Below the pieces are notes generated by a model, which made no database searches, had not been told where the DNA came from, and was given only the letters and a program-made list of their open reading frames with translations. The translations under genes were made by a program, and so were the position numbers. Positions 53,107 to 62,458 of a stretch of 64,000 nt of DNA are shown here, in pieces; position 1 is the first letter of the stretch; each line of letters begins with the position of its first letter. The stretch comes from JAFGVL01 sp963663245 (GTDB lineage Bacteria > Bacteroidota > Bacteroidia > Bacteroidales > Paludibacteraceae): positions 2,170,001-2,234,000 of the forward strand of contig OY760143.1 of NCBI GenBank assembly GCA_963663245.1, read 5' to 3'.

Positions 53107-54816
53107 TTATGCTTGTTTGTAAATCCCCATATTTTCTAAATCAAAATTATTAATAAATGAAGCATTTCTTCTAACTTCAGCTTCACCATAATTAACATAT
53201 ACTTCAGCGGACTTATTAAATTGAGAGTCTCTTGTTCCATCTGTAATCAACAAGCAACCCATAATGATATGCCCAGCCATCTCCACCATTCTACGTGCAT
53301 GGAAATCAATATATTCATTATCTTTTTTATCAACTACATTTGCTACTGCAACTTCATACTCATCAGCCATAACAGATAACCGACCACGTAAGCCATCTAA
53401 TTCTGGTGAAATCTTATCTGACAAGTAAGATCTTATTTTAGTCAAATAAGAACCAGTTGTTACGTGGCGTATTGCAGCTACAACTTGTAACTGAGATGTT
53501 CCTTCATAAATAGAAGTAATACGAGCATCTCTATATAAACGTTCACATGCATAATCTTTCATAAAACCAGAACCACCATGCACTTGAATTGAATCGTATG
53601 TATTTTGGTTAGAAAATTCACTAGCCATCATTTTTAACAACGGAGTAAACCCATCAGCTAAACGATTAAACACTTTTTGGTCCATTTTCTCTTCTTTCTC
53701 TAATGGACGTTTCTCAGCAACAATATCATATGCTTTATACACATCAACAAAACGAGTTGTTTCATATAACAATGCACGAGATGCATCTAATTTCGCTTTC
53801 ATTAGTGAAATCATCTCATATACAGCAGGAAACTCAATAATTGCTTTTCCAAACTGACGACGATCTTTAGCATAAGCTAAGGCTTCTTGGTATGCAGCCT
53901 CAGATATACCTACAGACTGAGCGCCAATTCCCAAACGAGCTCCGTTCATTAGTGACATTACATATTTAATAAGACCCATGCGACGAGTACCTACTAATTT
54001 TGCTTTTACATTAGTAAAAACTAACTCAGCTGTTGGAGAACCTTTAATACCTAATTTATTCTCAATACGACGAACTTTCATTGATTCGTCTTTTGGATTT
54101 TCACAAACAAAATAAGATAACCCACGACCATCAGTTGTTCCTTCTTCTGAACGAGCAAGCACTAATTTAACTTCCGCATCACCGTTAGTGATGAAACGCT
54201 TTACACCGTTTAAATACCACCAGCCATCTTTTTCATTGTAGGTAGCTTTTAACATCACAGCTTGCAAGTCTGAACCGGCATCAGGCTCAGTTAAATCCAT
54301 AGAGCAAGTTGCTCCTTTATTGATTTGAGGTAAGAATTCTTTTTTAATTTCATCAGAACCAAACTCATGAATTGTTTCAGCGCAATCTTGTAATCCCCAG
54401 ATATTACCAAAGGCAGCATCTGCACGACATACCAAGTCTGCAGACATTAAATAAGGAACCATACAAAAGTTTAAGCCACCATATTCTCTAGGCAAAGAAA
54501 TACCATACACACCAGCATCTGTTAATGCATCGTGATTTTCCTGTGTTCCTTTTGCATAAATAATACGACTATTTTCTACTGTTGGAGCATCATGATCAAC
54601 ACCTTCAGCATTAGGAGCTATAATATCACCTGCGATTTCACCGATAATTTCTAATACCTTATCATAATTATCAATGGTATCTTCAAAATCACGAGAAGCA
54701 TAGTCATACTTATCTTTATCCTCAAAATTATTCTCTTTCAGCGTAACAATTTTCTTCATTAATGGATGAGTAAGCTGAAATCTCAACCCTGAATTTTCTG
54801 TATAAAAGTTTGCCAT
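53107..54816 (-). CDS. Acyl-CoA dehydrogenase
   Basis: 569 residues, larger than the roughly 380 of classical enzymes; the extra about 170 residues are at the C-terminus (from about SYLTKIRSYLSDK), as in the long Bacteroidales form. Flavin and substrate motifs include CSMDLTEPDAGSDLQAVMLK, WYLNGVKRFITNGD, YAKDRRQFGKAI and YRDARITSIYEGTSQLQ, with Glu in YEGTS at the catalytic-base-like position. It passes electrons to the ETF encoded just upstream. The natural acyl-CoA is unknown. Confidence 0.92.
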   Translation of the reverse strand: MANFYTENSGLRFQLTHPLMKKIVTLKENNFEDKDKYDYASRDFEDTIDNYDKVLEIIGEIAGDIIAPNAEGVDHDAPTVENSRIIYAKGTQENHDALTDAGVYGISLPREYGGLNFCMVPYLMSADLVCRADAAFGNIWGLQDCAETIHEFGSDEIKKEFLPQINKGATCSMDLTEPDAGSDLQAVMLKATYNEKDGWWYLNGVKRFITNGDAEVKLVLARSEEGTTDGRGLSYFVCENPKDESMKVRRIENKLGIKGSPTAELVFTNVKAKLVGTRRMGLIKYVMSLMNGARLGIGAQSVGISEAAYQEALAYAKDRRQFGKAIIEFPAVYEMISLMKAKLDASRALLYETTRFVDVYKAYDIVAEKRPLEKEEKMDQKVFNRLADGFTPLLKMMASEFSNQNTYDSIQVHGGSGFMKDYACERLYRDARITSIYEGTSQLQVVAAIRHVTTGSYLTKIRSYLSDKISPELDGLRGRLSVMADEYEVAVANVVDKKDNEYIDFHARRMVEMAGHIIMGCLLITDGTRDSQFNKSAEVYVNYGEAEVRRNASFINNFDLENMGIYKQA

Positions 54817-54817
54817 C

Positions 54818-55837
54818 TTATTTAGAATTCTTTTTGTAAAACTTAGACATCTTTGGAATTACTTCTTCCACATTACCTGTAATTACATAATCTGCAATTG
54901 CATTAATCGGAGCTTCTGGATCATTATTAATTGAAATAATCATTGAAGATTCTTGCATTCCAGCTACATGCTGAATTTGACCAGAAATACCACAAGCTAT
55001 ATATAATTTAGGTCGAACAGTGATTCCTGTCTGACCAATTTGTCTTTCATGATCTGCAAATCCAGCATCAACAGCAGCACGAGATGCTCCAACTTCAGCT
55101 CCAATTTCAGATGCAAAATTATATAATGCATCAAAATTTTCGCGTGAACCAATACCATAACCTCCAGCAATAATAATTGGAGAGCCTTTAATATTTAGTT
55201 TTGATTTCTCCATATGACGTTCAATAACATCAACAACGAAATCTGTATCAGAAACGTATTTAGAAACATCTAGTTTCTTTGTCTCTCCTTTATATTTTTC
55301 ATCTACTATTTCTTTTTTCATTACTCCTTCACGAACTGTAGCCATTTGTGGGCGACAATCAGGATTAATAATAGTAGCAACAATATTACCTCCAAATGCT
55401 GGACGTATTTGATATAGTAAGTCTTTATATGTTTTACCTGCTTTTTTGTCTTCATGATCGCCAATTTCAAGACTGGTACAGTCTGCAGTTAATCCACTTG
55501 TTAACGCAGAAGAAACACGCGGACCTAAATCACGTCCAATTGATGTAGCTCCCATTAATGCTATTTGAGGTTTTTCTTCTTCAAACAACTTAACTAAGAC
55601 TGAAGTATGTGGCAAAGAAGTATAGGGAAACAAGCGTTTGTCATCAGCCAATGTCAAAATATCAACACCAAATTTAAAAACCTGATCACCAATACTATCT
55701 AATTTTTCACCTACAGCAACAGCTTCTAGTTTACAATTTAGCTGATTAGCTAATGAACGACCTTTAGTTAGTAATTCAAGACTAACATCAGCAACGATAC
55801 CATCTTCTATTTCTAGATATACAAATATATTATTCAT
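54818..55837 (-). CDS. etfA: EtfA, electron transfer flavoprotein alpha subunit
   Basis: 339 residues. The C-terminal FAD-binding domain is clear: PIIIAGGYGIGSRENFD, VGASRAAVDAGFADHERQIG, YIACGISGQIQHVAGM and SIINNDPEAPINAIADYVI-like text near the end. It forms the ETF heterodimer with EtfB and accepts electrons from the acyl-CoA dehydrogenase 1 base downstream. Whether it bifurcates electrons cannot be decided by eye. Confidence 0.95.
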   Translation of the reverse strand: MNNIFVYLEIEDGIVADVSLELLTKGRSLANQLNCKLEAVAVGEKLDSIGDQVFKFGVDILTLADDKRLFPYTSLPHTSVLVKLFEEEKPQIALMGATSIGRDLGPRVSSALTSGLTADCTSLEIGDHEDKKAGKTYKDLLYQIRPAFGGNIVATIINPDCRPQMATVREGVMKKEIVDEKYKGETKKLDVSKYVSDTDFVVDVIERHMEKSKLNIKGSPIIIAGGYGIGSRENFDALYNFASEIGAEVGASRAAVDAGFADHERQIGQTGITVRPKLYIACGISGQIQHVAGMQESSMIISINNDPEAPINAIADYVITGNVEEVIPKMSKFYKKNSK

Positions 55838-55861
55838 AATTAATTATCCTTTTTATTAGTC

Positions 55862-56734
55862 TTATCCTATTGTATGGTTAGCAATCAATTCTCTCATTAA
55901 ACCTTCCATATCAAAATCATCAGGAGATAAACGCTTACTTTCTTTTGCTTGAAAAACAACATTCTCAATAGCTTTTACCTTAGTTGGTGAACCAGATAAG
56001 CCCAACCATTCAGAATCTGAATCGATATCATTTACACTCCATTCAGTAATGTTTAAGTATGGACGAGCATCAAATAGATTGGTGTAGTCTTGATCGCTTT
56101 CTTGTTTCTCAGAAACAGTTTTAGCATTTTTAAATTTCATCACTAATTTTGCATTGCGTGGTCTACATTCAGGAGCCGAACTATTTACCGTAACAACCAT
56201 TGGCAATTTTCCTTCAACTACCTCAACACCTTTTTCTAAACGACGTTTAACAGTTATTTTCTTAGATGTGCATTCTAAAATTTCTTCCGCATAAGTTATT
56301 TGAGGCAAATTAAGCTTCTCTGCAACTTGTGGTCCTACTTGAGCAGTATCACCATCAATAGCTTGACGTCCACAGATAATAACATCTATGCCAGGTAAAT
56401 TTTTAATAGCGCAAGATATTGCATACGATGTAGCCAAAGTATCTGACCCTGCGAAAGCTCTATCTGTTAGCAAATAGCCATTATCAGCGCCACGATACAT
56501 GCTTTCACGTATAATTTCTGCTGCACGTCCAGGACCCATTGTAAGAATACTTACTGTACTTCCTGCATATTTATCTTTAAGGCGCAGTGCTTGCTCTAAT
56601 GCATTTAAATCTTCAGGGTTGAAGATTGCAGGCAATGCTGCTCTATTCACTGTTCCATCAGCCTTCATAGCATCTTTACCTACATTCCGAGTATCAGGTA
56701 CTTGCTTGGCTAAAACTACAATTTTTAAACCCAT
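55862..56734 (-). CDS. etfB: EtfB, electron transfer flavoprotein beta subunit
   Basis: 290 residues, longer than the usual 250-260. KIVVLAKQVPDT, NPEDLNALEQALRLKD, SILTMGPGRAAEIIRESMYR and ICGRQAIDGDTAQVGPQVAE match the family, including the ETF-beta signature region. It is the first gene of the etfB-etfA-acyl-CoA dehydrogenase operon, with a strong promoter at 56816-56785. Confidence 0.95.
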   Translation of the reverse strand: MGLKIVVLAKQVPDTRNVGKDAMKADGTVNRAALPAIFNPEDLNALEQALRLKDKYAGSTVSILTMGPGRAAEIIRESMYRGADNGYLLTDRAFAGSDTLATSYAISCAIKNLPGIDVIICGRQAIDGDTAQVGPQVAEKLNLPQITYAEEILECTSKKITVKRRLEKGVEVVEGKLPMVVTVNSSAPECRPRNAKLVMKFKNAKTVSEKQESDQDYTNLFDARPYLNITEWSVNDIDSDSEWLGLSGSPTKVKAIENVVFQAKESKRLSPDDFDMEGLMRELIANHTIG

Positions 56735-56784
56735 GTGTTTATTAATTAAAATTTACTTAGTTTGATATACTTTTTTTGCGGGTA

Positions 56785-56816
56785 CAAAAATAAGAATAAG
56801 GTCCTATACGGACAAA
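56785..56816 (-). promoter_or_regulatory. Promoter of the etfBA operon
   Basis: Minus strand TTTG (56816-56813), 20-base spacer, TATTTTTG (56792-56785). The 5' leader would be about 45 bases. Confidence 0.8.
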
Positions 56817-57135
56817 TGTTTAGAGCTTATTCTTACACAAAAAACTTTATTGTCGCACATATATCAATTCAATCACCTGTTGACTAGAATATTACACTAA
56901 AAAATGTGTTTATAATTATTTATAACTATTTAATAACTTGAAAGGGGGAAATACACACTCTTACCCCTTAACAGAAATAATATCAATAAAAGTACAAACA
57001 AAATAGCCCTTCACTATGCCCAACAAAAGAGCCTTTTAGGGCATTAATATACTTTAACATACCTATTTAAGGTTATTGACATAATAAATCTAATAATACA
57101 GCGTTTTAAATTATATAACAATTAAAATACAGCGA
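56817..57135. other. Gene-poor stretch before the 52-codon ORF
   Basis: About 320 AT-rich bases. Two weak hairpins are visible: AAGGGG/CCCCTT near 56942-56969 and ATGCCC/GGGCAT near 57015-57044. No ORF with coding character and no TAnnTTTG promoter at a convincing place. It might hold a leader or small RNA for the ORF at 57136; nothing firm. Confidence 0.4.
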
Positions 57136-57294
57136 ATGAAAAAAATTTCTACACCTAAATTAAAACAAAATTCTAAGACTATCAGCAAAATGAACCCTCA
57201 GAAATCAACTATTGACTTTATATTGGGATATGCAGCCTCTTACGAATTAACAAAAGTACGCAAATTAAAAACATCAGGATACGTACTTAATTAA
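57136..57294 (+). CDS. Small protein of 52 residues
   Basis: ATG-to-TAA frame coding a basic N-terminal half (MKKISTPKLKQNSKTISKMN) and then PQKSTIDFILGYAASYELTK before a Lys-rich end. The pattern P-(T/S)-x-x-T-I-x-F-(I/L)-L-x-Y-(A/S)-x-S recalls short uncharacterised proteins that I have seen near unrelated genes in Bacteroidota; I cannot verify this here. A terminator follows directly at 57302, which supports an expressed unit. Function unknown. Confidence 0.6.
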   Translation: MKKISTPKLKQNSKTISKMNPQKSTIDFILGYAASYELTKVRKLKTSGYVLN

Positions 57295-57301
57295 AGCTTT
57301 T

Positions 57302-57336
57302 AAAAGGATTTCAATTTTTGGAATCCTTTTTTTTTA
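57302..57336 (+). terminator. Intrinsic terminator after the small ORF
   Basis: AAAAGGATTtC and GaATCCTTTTTTTTT pair around aattttt, ending in nine T. The -7-like TATTTTTG at 57337-57344 for rpe follows immediately. Confidence 0.85.
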
Positions 57337-57370
57337 TATTTTTGTGATCTACAAACAAAAATAAAACAAG

Positions 57371-58024
57371 ATGAAAAATGTAATAGTTGCTCCTTCTTTA
57401 CTTGCGGCAGACTTTGCCAACTTACTAAAAGATATTGAAATGATTAATAACAGCGATGCTGATTGGTTGCATGTGGATGTAATGGATGGCGTTTTTGTAC
57501 CCAACATATCTTTTGGTACTCCTATCATGGAAACTCTTAAAAAGCACTGCAAGAAAAAATTAGACGTACACTTGATGATTGTTCAGCCTGAAAGATATGT
57601 GACCTTATTCAAAGAAGCTGGAGCCGATATTCTTAACGTTCATTACGAAGCTAGCACACACTTACATCGTACTATTCAGCACATAAAGGATGAAGGAATG
57701 AAAGCGGCTGTTACCCTAAACCCTCACACTCCAATATCCGTTCTTGAAGATATTATTTGTGATGTTGACATGGTATTATTGATGTCTGTAAATCCAGGGT
57801 ACGGCGGTCAAAAATTCATAGAAAACACTTATAAAAAAGTAGCACAACTAAAAGAATTAATCCAAGAGAAAGAATCCAATGCTCTTATTCAAATTGATGG
57901 TGGAGTAAACTTAGACAATGGCAAAAAACTAGTTAAATTAGGTGCTGATTCCCTTGTAGCTGGCAGCTTTGTTTTCAATGCTAAAAACCCAACAAAAACT
58001 ATTGCCGAATTAAGCGCTTTATAA
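57371..58024 (+). CDS. rpe: Rpe, ribulose-phosphate 3-epimerase
   Basis: 217-residue TIM barrel interconverting ribulose 5-phosphate and xylulose 5-phosphate. Signatures: SLLAADFANL, LHVDVMDGVFVPNISFG with metal and catalytic residues, LDVHLMIVQPE, LLMSVNPGYGGQKFIENTYK and IQIDGGVNLDNG. Adjacent to comEC with 1 base between. Confidence 0.96.
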   Translation: MKNVIVAPSLLAADFANLLKDIEMINNSDADWLHVDVMDGVFVPNISFGTPIMETLKKHCKKKLDVHLMIVQPERYVTLFKEAGADILNVHYEASTHLHRTIQHIKDEGMKAAVTLNPHTPISVLEDIICDVDMVLLMSVNPGYGGQKFIENTYKKVAQLKELIQEKESNALIQIDGGVNLDNGKKLVKLGADSLVAGSFVFNAKNPTKTIAELSAL

Positions 58025-58025
58025 T

Positions 58026-60083
58026 GTGAGGCTTTTTCTTTTACAAACCCCTTTTTACCGAATACTACTAGCTTTAATTATTGGAATACTCTTTTCTAAT
58101 TATTCTAAGATAGATATTATATCAACACCTCTACTAATAGTAGGGTGTTGTTTAGCTACATCTCACTTCATATTTCACAATAAAGAGTGGGGATTTAAAT
58201 ACCGCTGGGTGTTTGGCAGTGGCATTTTATTAATAATTATTAGTACTGGGATTATTCTCTCTGAAAAATCGGACAACAAAAGTCAATTTCAAAACTTAGA
58301 TAAGCAAGGGGTATTTATTGCTACACTAAGCTCAGCTCCAAAAGAAAAAGAAAATAGCTTTCAACTAACAATTAACACTACTCATTACAGCAACGACACA
58401 AACCCACCTCAAGCTACTCAAGGAAAGGCAATTATATACACCAACAAAACAACAGAAGCAAAAAATCTACGTATTGGAGACAAGTTAATTCTCAACACAA
58501 AATTCTCATCTCCCAAACAAAGAAATAACCCACAAGAGTTTAACTACAAAAATTATTTAAGAAGACAGGGAATTGGAGCTACTAGTTTTGTAGACTCTGC
58601 AAATTGGGAATTAATAAAACCCAGCGAATCATTCTCAATAATCCAAACTGCATTTGATATTCAAAAGAAGCTTCTCGAAATTTACAAGTCTCATCAAATA
58701 AAAGACGATAAATTTGCTGTATTAGCAGCATTAACTTTGGGGCATAAAGATGAGATTAAAGATGAGCTTTTCACCAACTACAGCAATTCAGGAGCCATGC
58801 ACATTCTTTCCGTAAGTGGCTTACATGTGGGCATCATTTACCTCGTTTTTTCTTTCTTGCTATCATTCTTAAACAAAGTAAAATCTACCAGAATACTAAA
58901 AGCAATACTCATCATACTTCTTCTTAGCAGTTACGCTTTTATAACAGGGCTATCTCCCTCTGTAGTTAGAGCTACAATAATGTTCTCACTTATTTGTATT
59001 GCTATTGCATCTAACTACAAGTCTCAAATATACAACTCCATATTTTTCTCTGCTTTTTTATTGCTAATATACGACACGAATAATTTATTTAACACAAGCT
59101 TTTTACTAAGTTATTCCGCAGTTTTAAGCATCGTTTTCTTTTATCCCAGACTTAAAAAACTACTGCAAATCAACAATAAAATCGCTTCTTGGTCGTGGGA
59201 TTTAGCATGCGTATCTATATCTGCTCAAATTGGCACCTTTCCATTAGCACTATACTTTTTTCACAAGTTCTCCAACTACTTTTTATTAACCAACTTTATT
59301 GCTATTCCAACTGCAACCTTAATCATATACCTAGCTATTCTCCTTTTTATAAGTTTTCCTTTCGAAATAATTAGCAACTGGATTGCTGCAATTCTAAATA
59401 ACTTGCTAAACATTCAAAATAAAAGCATTCAATTCATTGATCAACTTCCCTTTTCAATTTATGAAACATGGATAAGTAAAGCTGATGTTATTCTTCTATA
59501 TTTTACAATAATTTTCACAACAGCATTTATAATTAAAAAACATTTCTTCCATCTACTTATTGGCATTATATCTCTACTAATCCTACAACTAAACTTTATA
59601 TATCAAAACATTCAATCTCAAAAAACCCAACAAGTAGTTGTCTATTCAAATCCAGCTTTTTCCGGAATAGATTTTATAGATAAAAAGAATCACTTTTACT
59701 ACACATCTGATTCTTTACAATTTGTGAAATTCACCAAAAAATTTTGGCTTAAGAACAAGCTAGAAAAAGCTAGAAACATAAAACGTTCGGAAAATTTCAA
59801 AGATGGTTTTTTCTCCTTTCATGATAAAACATTTCTTATCCTTGATGACGAAAAATTAAAAAACAAATCAAGCAAGCAAAAGATTAAGGTTGATTATCTC
59901 ATATTAACAAACAATACAGCAACAAACTTTATGGATATTGAAAACTTATATAATGCGGAAACTATAATTATTGACGAAACTATTGCCGGTTGGAAAGCCC
60001 AAGAAATCATCAATGAATGCAAGAGAAAAAGTAAAAAACACTACTTCTTGAAAGAAAACGGATGTTTAACTATCAAACTTTAA
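58026..60083 (+). CDS. comEC: ComEC/Rec2-family DNA uptake channel protein
   Basis: 685 residues starting at GTG (58026), the only start in reach of the N-terminal membrane segment. It has a DUF4131-type N-terminal region, then the competence domain with AMHILSVSGLHVGIIYLVFS and multiple membrane helices (about residues 240-520). The C-terminal 130 residues resemble a metallo-beta-lactamase-like tail (VDYLILTNN) but lack the HxHxDH metal motif, so a nuclease role there is unlikely. In natural transformation ComEC carries single-stranded DNA across the inner membrane. Confidence 0.9.
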   Translation: MRLFLLQTPFYRILLALIIGILFSNYSKIDIISTPLLIVGCCLATSHFIFHNKEWGFKYRWVFGSGILLIIISTGIILSEKSDNKSQFQNLDKQGVFIATLSSAPKEKENSFQLTINTTHYSNDTNPPQATQGKAIIYTNKTTEAKNLRIGDKLILNTKFSSPKQRNNPQEFNYKNYLRRQGIGATSFVDSANWELIKPSESFSIIQTAFDIQKKLLEIYKSHQIKDDKFAVLAALTLGHKDEIKDELFTNYSNSGAMHILSVSGLHVGIIYLVFSFLLSFLNKVKSTRILKAILIILLLSSYAFITGLSPSVVRATIMFSLICIAIASNYKSQIYNSIFFSAFLLLIYDTNNLFNTSFLLSYSAVLSIVFFYPRLKKLLQINNKIASWSWDLACVSISAQIGTFPLALYFFHKFSNYFLLTNFIAIPTATLIIYLAILLFISFPFEIISNWIAAILNNLLNIQNKSIQFIDQLPFSIYETWISKADVILLYFTIIFTTAFIIKKHFFHLLIGIISLLILQLNFIYQNIQSQKTQQVVVYSNPAFSGIDFIDKKNHFYYTSDSLQFVKFTKKFWLKNKLEKARNIKRSENFKDGFFSFHDKTFLILDDEKLKNKSSKQKIKVDYLILTNNTATNFMDIENLYNAETIIIDETIAGWKAQEIINECKRKSKKHYFLKENGCLTIKL

Positions 60084-60151
60084 GAAAATCCGATATTAAA
60101 TTAAGTTTTTATTGCTAATTTTGTAGTTCTGTACACCAAGAAAAAGTAATT

Positions 60152-61186
60152 ATGATCTCAAAGATTATTGCAGAAGAAAAAATTGTTAAGGCTAGAAACT
60201 TAATCTATGATTCAGATAAAATTGTAATTATAGCACATGCGTCCCCAGATGGAGATGCTTTAGGTTCTTCATTAGGATTGTATCATTTTTTCTTTAGTAT
60301 AAATAAAAAAACAACAGTCGTATACCCAAATGGATATCCATCATACTACAACTGGATGGCTGGTGTTGACAAATCTCTTCTCTACTCGGAACAAAAGGAA
60401 GAAGTAGAAACTCTTTTTAATGAAGCTGACTTAATAATCTGTGTTGATTTTAATGAACCTAAAAGGACTGGCAACATGAAGGACCTTTTAACAAATAGCA
60501 CAGCTAAAAAACTATTAATAGACCATCATCCAAATCCATCTGAAGACATTTGGGATGTTAACATCTCTTATCCTGAGGTTGCATCGGCTAGCGAATTAGT
60601 TTTTCGCCTAATTTGCAGAATGGGATATGCTTCAGATATAAATAAAAATAGCGCTGAATGTATTTATACTGGTATGATGACAGATACTGGAAAATTCACA
60701 TTTAATTCAAACAATACTGAAATATATCAAATTATTGGAGAACTTATTCGTAAAGGCATTAACAAAGACGAAATCAACGACAAAGTATACAATAATTACA
60801 GTGTAGATAGAATGCGTTTAATGGGCTACTCTCTAGCTAATAAAATGCGTGTTTTCCCTGAATATAGAACTGCTCTTATTAGTCTTTCTCAAGAAGAACT
60901 TGAAAGATTCAACTTCCAAATTGGAGATTCAGAAGGATTTGTAAATTTACCCTTATCCATTGAAGGAATTGTATTTTCTGCCTTTTTAAAAGAAGATGCT
61001 AACAAAATAAAAATATCTCTTCGCTCAAAAGGATCATTTGCTGTTAACGAAGTATCTGAAAAATATTTCAACGGCGGAGGTCATGCAAATGCTGCTGGAG
61101 GAGAAAGCTACTTATCTCTAGAAGAAACTGAAAAATTACTAGAGCAAATATTACCCGAATATAAAGACTTGTTAAATAACGAATGA
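60152..61186 (+). CDS. nrnA: NrnA-like DHH-family nanoRNase/pAp phosphatase
   Basis: 344 residues. DHH motifs: IIAHASPDGDALGSSLGLYH, CVDFNEPKRTG, LLIDHHPNPSED; then the DHHA1 domain with NGGGHANAAGGESY. Family members degrade 2-5 nt RNAs and may hydrolyse 3',5'-bisphosphonucleotide. -7-like TAATTTTG at 60116-60123. Its stop overlaps the apgM start by 4 bases (ATGA), so the two are translationally coupled. Confidence 0.92.
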   Translation: MISKIIAEEKIVKARNLIYDSDKIVIIAHASPDGDALGSSLGLYHFFFSINKKTTVVYPNGYPSYYNWMAGVDKSLLYSEQKEEVETLFNEADLIICVDFNEPKRTGNMKDLLTNSTAKKLLIDHHPNPSEDIWDVNISYPEVASASELVFRLICRMGYASDINKNSAECIYTGMMTDTGKFTFNSNNTEIYQIIGELIRKGINKDEINDKVYNNYSVDRMRLMGYSLANKMRVFPEYRTALISLSQEELERFNFQIGDSEGFVNLPLSIEGIVFSAFLKEDANKIKISLRSKGSFAVNEVSEKYFNGGGHANAAGGESYLSLEETEKLLEQILPEYKDLLNNE

Positions 61187-62448
61187 AATACTTGATAATA
61201 CTAGGAGATGGCATGGCCGATGAGCCAATACCCTCACTAGGAAATAAAACCCCATTACAGGTTGCCAAAATTCCAACTATTGATAAAATAGCAGAATTAG
61301 GGAAATGTGGCCTCTTGCATACTATCCCAAAAGGATATGAGCCTGGAAGTGAGATTGCTAACCTAGCCGTTTTAGGATATGATGTTACAAAAGTTTTTGA
61401 AGGACGAGGTTCTTTAGAAGCTGCTAGTATGGGTGTCAACATAAAAGAAGGCGATATGGCGATGCGCTGTAATTTAATTTGCATTGAAAATGACAAAATA
61501 AAAAATCACTCAGCTGGTCACATCTCAAACGAAGAAGCAAATGAATTAATGCAATTCTTAAGTAGAGAATTAAGCAAAAAGAATGTAAAATTCTTCCCAG
61601 GCGTATCTTACCGCCATTTACTTGTAGTTAAAAATGGAAATAAGAATATCACATGTACACCTCCACATAATGTACCAGGGAGTGCCGTAAAAGATGTCTT
61701 AATAAAAGCTAACAATGAAGAAGCAAAAGCAACTGCTGACATGCTAAACAAGCTAATTATTAAGTCTCAAGAAATCTTAAAAGACCACCCAATAAACAAA
61801 AAACGTATTGCTGAAGGAAAAGACCCTGCTAATAGTATTTGGCCCTGGTCTCCAGGATATCGTCCTCGTATGGAAAGTTTACTCGAAACTTATGATTTAA
61901 GAAACGGGGCTGTTATTTCAGCAGTAGATTTAATCAAAGGAATTGGTGTATACGCTGGATTGAAATCCATTGAGGTAGAAGGTGCAACTGGATTACATGA
62001 TACAAATTACGAAGGAAAAGCACAAGCTGCTATTGATGCTTTAAAAGAAAGTGATTTTGTTTTCTTACATATTGAAGCAAGTGATGAAGCTGGACACGAA
62101 GGAGATGCTGCTCTTAAAGTAAAAACCATTGAATACCTCGAAAATAGAGTTGTAAAACCTATATACGAAGAAATCCAAAAATGGGACGAACAGGTAAGCA
62201 TAGCTATTCTTCCTGACCACCCTACATCATGTAATACAAAAACACATACTTCTGAAGCTGTCCCTTTTATCATTCTTCGTCCAGGGAAAGATGCTGACAA
62301 GGTAAAAGAATACAACGAGTACAGTGTAAAGAAAGGGGCTTACGGCGAATTATATGGCAATGGTTTTATGAATGCTCTAACTGACACTGGCTTCTTTAAA
62401 TGGTCGTACAGAAAAATGAAACGAATCTGGAAAGAGTGGACAGACTAA
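61183..62448 (+). CDS. apgM: ApgM-family phosphotransferase (probable homoserine kinase)
   Basis: 421 residues of the alkaline-phosphatase superfamily, archaeal-type cofactor-independent phosphoglycerate mutase branch. Metal-site motifs: ILGDGMADEPIPSLGNKTPL, SEIANLAVLGYD, FLHIEASDEAGHEGDAALKV and ILPDHPTSCNTKTHTSEAVP. In Bacteroidales a gene of this family sits between thrA and thrC and is proposed to replace ThrB as homoserine kinase. Here it is 10 bases before thrC, with no GHMP-type thrB in the window. That role is inferred from context; glycolytic mutase activity is the alternative. Confidence 0.85.
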   Translation: MKYLIILGDGMADEPIPSLGNKTPLQVAKIPTIDKIAELGKCGLLHTIPKGYEPGSEIANLAVLGYDVTKVFEGRGSLEAASMGVNIKEGDMAMRCNLICIENDKIKNHSAGHISNEEANELMQFLSRELSKKNVKFFPGVSYRHLLVVKNGNKNITCTPPHNVPGSAVKDVLIKANNEEAKATADMLNKLIIKSQEILKDHPINKKRIAEGKDPANSIWPWSPGYRPRMESLLETYDLRNGAVISAVDLIKGIGVYAGLKSIEVEGATGLHDTNYEGKAQAAIDALKESDFVFLHIEASDEAGHEGDAALKVKTIEYLENRVVKPIYEEIQKWDEQVSIAILPDHPTSCNTKTHTSEAVPFIILRPGKDADKVKEYNEYSVKKGAYGELYGNGFMNALTDTGFFKWSYRKMKRIWKEWTD

Positions 62449-62458
62449 TTATATTTTG

